Source: Kryptolebias marmoratus (taxonomy: Eukaryota; Chordata; Actinopteri; Cyprinodontiformes; Rivulidae). From it: a stretch of 64,000 nt of DNA. The notes below the pieces were generated by a model that did not search any database, was not told the DNA's origin, and saw nothing but the letters and a program-made list of their open reading frames with translations. The stretch is from NCBI RefSeq assembly GCF_001649575.2, contig NC_051431.1, forward strand, positions 22,385,032 through 22,449,031, given 5' to 3'. Made by a program: the position numbers and the translations under genes. Shown piece by piece: positions 11,701 to 23,700 of this stretch (positions are counted from its first letter, which is position 1; each line of letters opens with the position of its first letter).

Positions 11701-14700
11701 ATTAAAATGCTGATAATTTCTTAGGCGTTCTTTAGACAAAACACTCAGGAGTTCTAAAAATTGTCATAAATCCTTTGGGCCACTCATATAAACAGTTTAT
11801 GTCCAAAACAAGGCAGAGGGGCACATTACATTCTTAGTTTTGGTCATTTTCTATGTCCTGTTCATACAGGATTATTCACGTAAATGTTATAAAATATATC
11901 CTGATGCATGCTCAAAATATGCTTCCAAAATATGGATCTGAATCTGTCTCTTGTTATTATTTTGGCTTTAAGGGAGACATACAAAACATGTTCTGATTCC
12001 AGTAATACTTCTCTAAAAAATAATGGATAACCTAGTTCATCAACAGTCCTCACTGTCTGTCCCAGACTCTTTTTATTATTATTATTAATATTTTTATCCT
12101 TCCCAGTCCCACAAAGTCTGAGTTCATCAGAGCCAAATACCAGATGCTGGCGTTCGTGCACAAGCTTCCCTGCCGCGATGATGACGGCGTCACCACGAAG
12201 GATCTCAGCAAGGTACGGCCTGCGGAGGCACGTTTAGGCATCAATCGGGGGGGAAATCGGCGTCACTTTTACAGCACAGAACATATGTTTTTGTTGCAAT
12301 GTGATTATTTTGTTTTATGGCAACAAAACGTATCGAAGCGACTTTAATTGACCAAATCTGGGCTTCATTATAAGAGTATTTACATCCATATTAGAAGAAC
12401 GGTTCAGGAATTACAACGGCTATTTTCAGCCAATATAAAGATCATTTAATTTGTTTTTATGGAGAAGCTCGTTCGGTCTTTAATGCTGCTTATTTTTGCC
12501 TTTCGCACTCTTGAGTCGCTCGTGCAGTTTATTTGGGGCTATGGCTCATTCGTACTGTCACTGCAAGGGGTGTGTACACGCTCTTCTGTTTGTCCAGGTT
12601 TATTTATCAAGACGCAATAAAATAAAATCATTGAACCCAGCTCTTGTCATTAGGAATGGCATCACTCAAAATAATACGCTTGGTCATTATTTACCTAAAT
12701 CTAAATATGCTCTCAGTATTCAGGTGTTTACCAGGCTTCCACGGAGGGAAACACGAGGAGTTTAAAGAAGATGAAGAGGGTTAAGAAGCCATTATCAAAT
12801 AACTGAGAAGGATCATTCACAGATGGCAAACGTTGCCAGGACTTCCCACCTGGAAGTCAGAGCTGATAATGATCAGCGGTGAAATGACAAAGCTCTATTT
12901 CAGGCGCTGCATGTCTCGATTAAGTTTAATGTTAAAGTGTATGTCAGTAAAAAAAAAAAAAAGACTGAACGTATGATGCGTTTGAAGCGGTTTCCAGGAG
13001 AAAGCTTTCTGTCTGTAAAAAGGAACACGGCTGCTGTTAGCAAATCTGAACAAACCACGAGACCAGACACAGACACCTCCCCTCACGCCAGCCGTTAGTG
13101 ACGGAGGGGTCGGACTCAGGAACGGGTGGGCACCCACGTGACCAACCCTCTGTGTCTGCTCTCCCAAGTGTTCGCTGTGTGTAATGGAGGGCTTTATTAC
13201 AGAAAGGATGCTCAGACCATCCATCTTTATTATTTCCTGTGGACGTCCGAGGCCTTTTTATGTTGCAGGAGTTCAAGTTTTCTTCTTTTTCGTTCAGAAT
13301 GTCCTGAAGTATTGATTTGCCCACCCCCATTATCTTACTGGTTTAGAGTTTTTTTGTTGGCTAAGGTTTGTCCCATTGGTGGTGTATTCAACTGCATGTT
13401 TTTGGGTTCACAACAGCAACCTTCAAGTTAAAAATGTTTATAACTGAGACGATTTTCATGAGCTCAGCTGAGAAATGAGATGTCTAGTCAGGATGAGTTT
13501 AGAATAATTAGGCAACATGAACATATTCATACCTGGAACATGTCCCTGTGTGTTTCTCTCTCCTAATTTCTGCTTTTTTTTGTTTTATTTTCTCTCTTTT
13601 AGCAACTCCATTCGTGTGTCCGGACAGGCAGTTTAGAGACGTGTCTTCGGCTCTTGTCCCTCGGCGCTCAGGCCAACTTCTTCCACCCGGTCAGGAAAAA
13701 AAAAAGAAAAGAAATTGACTCATTCTTCCATCGAGTGAAGCTGTCCTCTCTATACAAGGCTTGTTGTTTGTGACTGTGTCTGTGTGCCTCCTCCTGTTTC
13801 CCCCCCGCCCCGCATTCAGGAGAAAGGCACCACCCCGCTCCACGTGGCGGCCAAGGCGGGGCAGATCTTGCAGGCCGAGCTGCTCGTCGTGCTCGGCGCC
13901 GACCCCGGCGCGCCCGACCTCAACGGGCGCACGCCCATGGACTCCGCGAGGTACAAGCGAAGCCACGCTCGCCGATCGCCTATCGGCCGTAGAGTCGAAG
14001 TAAGGGCAACCGCGGAACCCAAAGCCTGAAGGATGTGTTTGTTTTTCCAGGCAGGCGGGTCATGTAGAGCTGGCGGAGCGACTGGTGGAGTGTCAGTACG
14101 AGCTGACCGACAGGTTGGCCTTCTACCTGTGCGGCCGGCGTCCAGGTAACTCCATCTGAGGCAGACTGGACTTCACACGTGAAGCACTTAAAGGAACTCT
14201 TTGATCATTTTAAAGTGGGTTTCTGTGTAAAAGGACAACCTCAGTTTGGAAAACTGCAGTTTTCTTCTGACAGGACCAATGAGCTAACAGCTGTGACTCC
14301 AGGAAAGCTTTACACCGCTGTCAGCTTTGCATTACTTTTATTTATACAGAATTCTGTGGTTGTTTACAAGCATGGCTAGCAGCAGCAGCTAGCTGTAGCA
14401 TTTCCAGGGCAATCCAGGGGGTCACATCCAGCAGCAGTTTCACAACATTTCGGCTGAAATAACCCTATAATGCCAGATTTAATGCGGTGTAAAAGTTTGG
14501 ATATTAGCGATATTATTATTTTCCAGATTAGAGGGGTTTAAAGACGACGGCAGTCCGCTTTAAAAACGAATCTACCCCCGCTAAAGCAGCTTGTCCCATC
14601 TTAAAACAAGTCCAGTCTTTACAATTTCATAGCGATTCATGCAAAGGCTGTGATTTAAACCTTTATATGACTGTGACTATGACTCGATCAACAACTTTTA

Positions 14701-17700
14701 CACTGAAACCCTCTTCAAGATGGCTGAACTATCCTTTCAACCACACTAAGACACTGCTGCAGCTTTTAAACAGTTATTTAAAAAGTCTCCATCCTTCTTC
14801 TCTTCTTAGATCACAAAAACGGGCATTATATCATTCCTCAGATGGCAGACAGGTATGGATCTGTTTCTTTCTCTGTTTGTTGGCGTTGAACCGATGACCT
14901 TAATGCTTGCGCCGAGCACTTTAATTGCATGAAAATAAAGTCTGCTAACGTGCTAAACCTCCGTGACCGCTTCACGTTCTCTCCCTCTCCGTTACGGATC
15001 GAATCGACAGCGATGTAGTGCAGTGTTCTCACCACAGGGTGTCCTCGTATAGTTCAGTTTGACTAAACTAGCTGAATCCCGTCGAGCATCTGTCCCGTTC
15101 CCAAGCTGCCCTTTAACCCCACTCGGCTCCCGCTCTGCTCTGCTCCGCTCCGGCGAATGTTTCCCCTCGATGATCACGATAAGAAAGCTGTTTTCATGTG
15201 GCCTCTCTTCCACTTCCTTCTGTCTGTTTCTTCCTTTTTTTTTTTTCTCACTCGTTTTCTGTTCTCTCCCTTTGGCTGCGCTTGGTGGAGCCAGAGCTCG
15301 TCCTAAGTGCCCGACACAGAGGTATCTCTACTTCCCTTGTTCCTCTCCTCCTAAAGAAAGTGCTTCCTCAATTTCACTTTCTTTTTCTTTTGCTGCTTTA
15401 ATTTTTTTTTTTTTTTCTGTGTATGTTTCCCCACTTCACCACAATAATAGGTCAGTTTGTTTTCAGATTTAATTTAATCAAAAACTGCTATGTTTGCTTA
15501 ATTGTTTTTGTCAGTAGAACAGTTTTAGATGTCCTCTTAAAGATTTTATAACTTGTTTTTTTTGTGTGTTATCTCTAAATAGAAGAAAATGTAGTTTTTA
15601 ACTTACTGAGAAAGTAATTGCACATTAGGTGAAGATGTAAAGAGAAAGCAGATCTGTTAACTCCAGCAGTCACTATCAAAGCTGTGCCATTCCCATCCAG
15701 AACATACCTGCCCCTTCCCATGTTTTTTTTATTTTTTAACAAACTTCCTTCTTACTTTTTGCTTTAATCACTATATTCTGTTTTCTTCCTTTAGTCCCTG
15801 TCTGCCTGTCTGTCTGTGCTCTGTTTATTTATGATCTGTTCCAGCAGCTTTATTTTTATTTACTTATTTTTGCAGTCTGGACCTCTCTGAGCTGGCTAAA
15901 GCTGCCAAGAAGAAGCTCCAAGCGGTGAGTAAAATTTTTAAGATGGCCAATAAACCGTTTATGATGCGGTGCTGCTGACACCAAGACCCTGCTCAGGCTT
16001 GCTTCTTCAGCGCGGCTTTAGCAATCAGATGGCGTTTGGGGAGCGCTAAACAGGTGTGAACGTCCTCAATGTGCGTTAAAACGGTTTTCCATCAGACGGC
16101 CTGTATTTGGTGTCTGAACACAGTCTGTCAGCATTTGACTTATTATCTGGATGTCTTGAATTGTTCAGCTGCCGGTTCATTACAGATAATTTAACAGCCA
16201 CTGTTGGAAATATCCTGAAGATACATTATTCTTTTTTTTTCCCCCATTAAAAAAATGAATGAATCGTTTATCAGACTCCGTCTCAACAAAAACACTGCAG
16301 AAACTAATCAGAAACTGCAGTTTCTGATTAGTTTGTTCAGATTGGTTTGGAGCTGATTGGGTCCCACTGTGTGGTCACTGTCAGCTATAATGTGCCGTGT
16401 CACTCACAGGGCAACAGTCCGAGCAGCGTTACGTCATTTTTATATTCCCATAACAGAGCACTGATGTTCACAGTGAAGCTGTGTGAACGATCTGATGACT
16501 GCGGTGGATTGTTTCAGATTAAAGTCTTCAGTCTTTGCTCAGACACTAATCATAGTGACTTCACAGTGGCTCAGGAGGTAGGGGGTTCATCTTGTAACCA
16601 GTTGGAGCCCCCGCTCCATCAGTCTCAGCCGTTGTGTCCTTGGGCAAGACTGGCAAGACTTCACCCGCCTTGCCTACTGGTGGTGGTCAGAGGGCTCGGT
16701 GGCGCCGGTGTGATGGTAGCCTCACTTCTGTCAGCCCGCCTCAGGGCAGCTGTGGCTACAGTGTAGCTTACCACCATCAGTGTGTGAAGGAATGAATGAC
16801 TGTAGGGTGAAGCTCTTTGGGGTTCTTGGACTAAATAAAGTGAAGTGAAGTGAAATTTATTTATATAGTGCTTTTCAGCAGCAAGGCGATCCAAAGTGCT
16901 TCACAACACAGAAACAACAACAGAATGAAATACAGAAATAAAAACATCAATCAGGTAAATTTTAGCTAATAGTCAGATTAGTGAATAAACTTTCCTCTAA
17001 GAGGAGGCATTTGAAATACAGCAAAATCAAATATAGATAACTATAACAGCGTAATGAGTAGTTTTAGCTAATAGTATGATTGGTTTAACTAGAACAGGTA
17101 ATTTGAGTAAACTAACAATCTGTAAGTCGGTCAGTGATGTATAACCTAAACAACAATCAGGTACAGAATCAAATACAGAAATACAGAGATAAAAACATCA
17201 ATCCGGTCAAAAGCAATTCTTGCTAACAGAACGGTTAATATAATGATATTGATAATAAAAACAAGTCTTTATTATACTAGGTACAGAGCCGTTCAGTGAT
17301 CTATAGATCAATAGGAATATTTTAAAGTCTATTATTTAACTTGGATCAAAACTTTCATCTAAGAGGAAATATTAAAGTTGATAAAGTGATAACAGGTCTT
17401 AATAGTGCTATACAAGTGCAAGGCATTTACCATTTACCATACTGATAGTCAGAGAAAACTCCACAACAATGGCAATGAACCCTGTTAATGTTAAAATAAT
17501 ACAGTTCAGGTGTTTGTCCTGTTTGTTGCTGCTCTGACAGCTCACTTCAACGTGGCTGCATGTGTCTGCATACAGATCCACAAACAATCTGATTGCATTT
17601 TACTGCCAGGTGTGAAGGCTCCTAATCAGAACTGTCCACTTGCAGTCAAATCAGTCTGAACAGGGCCCTAAAGGGTTAAGTGTCAGACTGGGGTTCTTGA

Positions 17701-20700
17701 AAGTGGCCAAAATAAAGTTTGATCTTTTCAGATTTGTCTCTTAGAGCTTAAAGTGGCAGAAATTTAAACCTGAAATATGTCAAATCTGTTGTTGTCCCGA
17801 TGAAGGCAGGGACTCGATGCCGCCTTCAAACCCCTCTAGACGTGTACAGATCTCATTTTAATTTGTCTGTGTGGTTCAGCTCAACAACCGGTTGTTTGAG
17901 GAGTTGGCGATGGACGTCTACGACGAGGTGGATCGCAGAGAAAACGATGCAGGTCAGCCTCGTCCTCTTCCTCCTTTTGCTTTGTCCTCTGTACTGTAAG
18001 CGAGTCATATAGAGAGTTTAAAACCTCTCTCGTTGCCATCGTCGGCGGTAACTTGGAGATGAAACTTGGGCAGAAAAACGAAGCGTGCGGAGAAAGACGA
18101 GAAGGAACAAAAGTGAGGTTTTGTAGGATGGATTGAAGGGGAAAAAAAAGGAAAAGCAACCGGAGAGGAGGAGAGTCAGAGCAAGGAAGTGCCTTCAAAT
18201 TCTTCAATCCCTCCTCCTCCTCCTTTCCTTCACTTCATCTCCTTCAGTAACAGTTTAAATAAAAACGTTCTGACAGAATCCCAGCAGGTAAGTGGCACAG
18301 ACACATTTCACTTCACACGGTGCTCATAACTGAGCTTCGCCATCTTAGATTCAGTTTTCCCCGAACTTTGTTTATGTTTTCGTGCGTGTGTGTGTGTGTG
18401 TGTGTGTGGGTGGACGGATGGACCGAGTTTGGTGTGGGTGGCTGCACATGCTCTGGCTACGATGACCCTGCTGCTTAAAGACACACACCCACAGCCTTCT
18501 ATATATATTGCGTTATTTTTCTGTTTTTTTTCTGCCTTCAGTGTGGTTGACGACGCAGAACCACAGCACTCTGGTAACGGAACGAAGCGCCGTCCCGTTC
18601 CTGCCCGTCAACCCTGAGTACTCTGCTACACGAAACCAGGTAAACGCCCCGCACACACACCTCGCCCTCGTGCACAGAAAGAACTCCGGCACCGCCACGT
18701 TTGCCGACTAGTTCCTCGCCTTTTGATCCTCTCCGGGCATATTGCTGGAAGCCGTGCCTTTTTATTCTTTCGTGCAGATGCCTAATTGCGCGGTTTCGTG
18801 TGTCTTTGCGAGCACAGTTGTTACGGTTTGTGTCCGTGTGTGTGTGTGTGTGTTGTGAGCGTGACTGTGTTTTTCCACAGCACATGGTGTCTGACCTCAG
18901 GAGTCACACAGCCACAGAGCTACTGACTGTAGGCTGCGCTCGTGGTCCACGTGGCTCACAATGAGAGGACCTGTGAGCCGGAGTGGACTCGAGGCAGCCG
19001 CGCGGACTTGCACGCCTTGAAATCTGACTCGGCTCGTGCTCGCTGTTCTCTCAGGGTCGTCAGAAGCTGGCCCGTTTCAACGCCCGGGAGTTTGCCACGC
19101 TCATCATCGACATCCTGAGCGATGCCAAGAGGAGGCAGCAGGGAAAAGGTCTCAGCAGCCCTACTGGTGAGACCGGGAAAGAAAGGCTCTGATCACAGAT
19201 CCATCTTTAACATGTCATGTTAAAACTAGCATTCCTTGAAGAAACTCTTACCCCTTTGCCTTGCACGCCTAAGTTTTCAACAAAGATTTTACATCATCTG
19301 TTAGCGTTCAAAGCATGTGTTTGAGATGACTCAGCTACTGACACATCAAACTGTAGCTCAAAACCCGTCAAATCGACTGAGTCATGGCCTCTTTGTGTTT
19401 GTGAAGGTCGACTAGCTCTGGCAGCCAACTTGAATCAGGTCGACTCCAAAAGTTAATCGGTTGTAGATGTACGCTCGATGATTACTCTCTGAAGGTTTCA
19501 ATAAAACACGTTGACTCGTTCATGAGATATTTTGCTAACAGACACAAACACAGTCAGGCACAGGTAATTACTTCCCTTTCATTATAGCTTATAGGGTTAT
19601 AGTTACAATCAGATTGAACAGGAACCACCTAGAAAACAATTTTGTGACTCATATTTGCAACATTAAAACTGGACCACACTGCTTTTTTTAAAACTGTTTA
19701 GTTTTTAAACATCCTCTGTGTCATATCAGCTGAATAAATATATTCTTGTCAACATCCCCGAGAGAAGCAGAAACCTTAAACAAGGTTTGAATGCGTTGTA
19801 ATAAATGATTTTTTTTTTTTTCCTGGCGTCAGACCCGCTGGACCTGGGCATAGATGATGACATGCACGACTACGACACGGTAGCTTCAGACGAAGACACA
19901 GACAGCGAGCTGACCACCCAGAACAACAACAACACGCAGCGCAGCAATCGCGCAAAGGTAACCTGCGCTTTTTACCCGAACCACCGCTGCACGCGCTTTC
20001 CAACGAGCAGTTTCCGAACGCCACCCGGCAGCCCGCTTGGGTTTTCCTCGAGCAGGTTCCAAAAGGAGCTTGAACCGCTTTTTTTTTTTTTTTCTTCTTC
20101 TCCCTGATGTGACATCATCAGCTATTCTGGGTCCGCGTGTGTTGTTCAGCCGTACTGTCAGGGAGGAGAAGAAGAATCAGAGGAGAAGGGCAGAAAAATG
20201 GTGCGAGGGTGGCGTTAGTGAGGAAGTTACTAAACGGAACAACTCACAGGACGACACGTGACACTGTTTCTATCGGATTGTGGTTTTTTTTTTCCTGAGG
20301 TTCAAGTAAAAGAGTGGAAGGGCTCAGAAAAGTGGTGTTTGGGCGTTGTTGCTGGTTTAGCTGGAGGCTGAGTCGGAGCGTGCTTCAGGGTCACAGGAAG
20401 TGGGGGTGGGGTGCACTGAGAGCAAGAACTGAGGCTCTACTGTTTAAATGTGGGCCAGAGCTCTTCCCCTCACACAGCTGTAAGCTCTGTTTACACACAG
20501 TTAAATCCAGGGATGGATCTGCGCACTCACAAAGATTATACTGATCAGACAAACGCCGAAGAAAAGTCATTCACGTCTTGGTTTTAGTGTCCTGATGATT
20601 TGTGTGTGTTTTTTTTTTCCGCCCCCCGTTTGTCTCCGCTCACCTCAGAGCATGGACTCATCGGACTTGTCGGACGGCCCCATCACCCTGCAGGAGTACC

Positions 20701-23700
20701 TGGAGGTGAAGAAGGCCCTGGCCTCCTCGGAAGCCAAGGTGCAGCAGCTGCTGAAGGTCAACAACAACCTGAGCGAGGAGCTCCGGAGGCTTCAGAAGGA
20801 GGTACGACGGCTCAGGCAGCTCCAGGCAGCTCCAGGCAGCTCCAGGCAGCTCCAGGCAGCTCCAGGCAGAGAGGCAGAGTAGGAACACTGCAGCAGCCGC
20901 TCTACTCACTCTTAGATTAACGTTAAACAAAATCAGTTTTTTAACGTTTGAGAATTGATTCGGAATTAGGGACATGCGTCTAAAAATAGTTTATAACCCA
21001 CACCTTTATCTGTCAGGATATTAAACTCTGAAAATCTAGCGGAATCAGGAGAAGAGAGATGAGAGGACTCAAGGAAGTTGAGTTTTTGTCAGAAAGGTGA
21101 AAGGAAAAACAGGAGGATACAAAATCAGACTCAAAGAAAACACATAAAACAGATCGGATCAAATCAAAGAAATACTTTGACTAGAAGATTTATTCAGATA
21201 TCTGCTTTCAGTGTTAGCTTAAAAACCCGTAACTGTTCCCGCTCACATGTGGGGCCTGGGTGTTACAAATACTAATTCTTATTTAGTGTTTTATTTGTTT
21301 TCTTTTGTATTTATAATGCTTATCAGTTGTTTATTGTTGCTTTTTTGTGAGTCATCATCATGAGCTCAGTGGTTTTATTAGAGACCGCCGGTGTTTGTTT
21401 GTTTGTTTGTTTACCCATAATCCATTTGTGTATTTTTGTTGTCACTCCTCACGGAGGATTTATTAAAGATCTGAAGCAAACATGCACTTTAAAAAAAAAT
21501 AACCACTACATCCACTCCAAGTGACAAAAAATAATGTTGAAGCAGCAAAGCATCTTATTTGCTGTATATACAGTTATGTACAACTTACAGCAAAAATATG
21601 GAATCACCACTCTGATTATTCTCTAATGTAAGTAAACCATGGACATATATAAAGTTTTAAAAAACCAACTAAAATAAATAAGAATTCCCTGTTGAAGAGC
21701 CTCATGTAACGCAGCATTAAGAGCTAAACACAAGCTTCTACAGCGATGCGCCAGCTAACTGTAAGCATGGGAGAAAATCTTACATGATTGGCGTCGAGTT
21801 TATCGCTGGATATTTATACACAAGTCAGAGGTTTCACAATTATTACTGAAAACAGTCCTTTTATAATAACGTCAACCATTCCTTCTGGATGCGTATTCAG
21901 AGTTCAGCAAAGAAAAGATGAAGGTGATGTGAAAACACGCAGCTTCACTGCAACACGTTTCTGCTACAGGAAGCTACGGTCGCTCTACTCGGCTGACTCT
22001 AAGGGTGCGTTCCCGGCAGCCATGTTTAGTCCGCTTTAATCGAACTCTGGTTCGTTAGGGGAGGAGTGAACGCTTCAATCCAACTCTGATGAGGACCAAA
22101 AAAAGCAAACTCTGGTCCGCCTAAAAACCTCGGTATCGTTTCGGTTGAAGTGAACTCAGCCGCAGTTCGAATGCATATGTGACCTGAGACCGGAGACCGC
22201 TCCAAAAGCAGGAAGCGGACTACAGCACAGGGCCTTCTGGGTAAATACAACCAAAACAAACACGTTTCTACCACTAGAGGGAGAAATGGCTCCAGGTTAG
22301 AACAGAAATCCTAAAAGCGCCCAAATTTGACGCCACTCCATTTTTGTTTCCTTTTCCAGAAGAAGGAAGTTGCGCTCAGCGTCTTCTTCAGAGGTTTTCG
22401 TGTCGTTTCCTTCAGTAGTTCTCGGTGCAGCGCCACCACAGGCGAGGAGGGGAACAGGTCGCTCAAATACAAATACGTCCCTGTTTAATACTGTTTAATT
22501 CCCCAAATAAACTCCTGACTCAGCATGGTTTGAGGGTGGTGATTACATGTTTTTACCTGAGGGTTGGACTATAACCTCCTACAGTTTTGTTTGATCTTAA
22601 AGCTGTTTATTAAAGTATGTTTAGGACAGACTCCACCCTCCTTCATCACTGACAGAACTTACTTTAAAATGCCATGTCTGACCCTTTTCCTTTTTTTTTG
22701 TCAAGCCTGTGATTATAAATGTTTGTTTTTGACCTTTCAGTTTATTACTCCCCTCCACTACCTCCCCATGTTCCTTCTTCCATCCATCCCTCCCTCCCTC
22801 NNNNNNNNNNNNNNNNNNNNNNNNNNNNNNNNNNNNNNNNNNNNNNNNNNNNNNNNNNNNNNNNNNNNNNNNNNNNNNNNNNNNNNNNNNNNNNNNNNNN
22901 NNNNNNNNNNNNNNNNNNNNNNNNNNNNNNNNNNNNNNNNNNNNNNNNNNNNNNNNNNNNNNNNNNNNNNNNNNNNNNNNNNNNNNNNNNNNNNNNNNNN
23001 NNNNNNNNNNNNNNNNNNNNNNNNNNNNNNNNNNNNNNNNNNNNNNNNNNNNNNNNNNNNNNNNNNNNNNNNNNNNNNNNNNNNNNNNNNNNNNCGGCGG
23101 GAACGCCAGGCCATCTCAATGTATGAACCGGGGGCAGCACCGGGCCCCACGGCCCACGGCCCCCCAGCCCTGGACTCTCTAGCAGCCCGCCTGCAGCCCC
23201 TCAACACACCCAGCGTAAGTTAGAACCTCCCCCACCTCCTCCGCGGCCCTTTACGCCTTCCCACCTTCCTATCGGTGGCTCTGATTGGCTGTTTTTTGGG
23301 GATATAGTTCAACCCTAGTCTGTTTTTTCCTCCTATCTCTGCATCTCGATAACCGATCCTTCTCTTTAAAGATCAGCGTTGTGCACCATCCTCACTGAAA
23401 CCCTGAAGTCTGAGGTCCAGACCCCCCCCTCTCAAACTGAAGTGCATAAGGCCGATCTAAAGGAGAAGGATGGAAAACGGAGAATGTTTCACCTCTTCTT
23501 TGCCTGGTCTCTGGTGCTCTGCTCTTCAGCCTGAATCCTTTCGACACTTTTTGACCTCCATAGTAGCTCCTTTGCAGATGCTGAATTTGAAAATCTCTCT
23601 CAAACACACACACACACACACACGAACAAGTGCATGTGCAGTTCACCATGGAACCCCCACGTTCGTCTCCCCAACAGCATATTGAAATGTTTGCTTAGAG

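Noticed and set aside
22564..23223. 219-codon frame across the N gap
   Set aside because: Most of it is unknown bases; only the last 40 codons are real git1 coding sequence.
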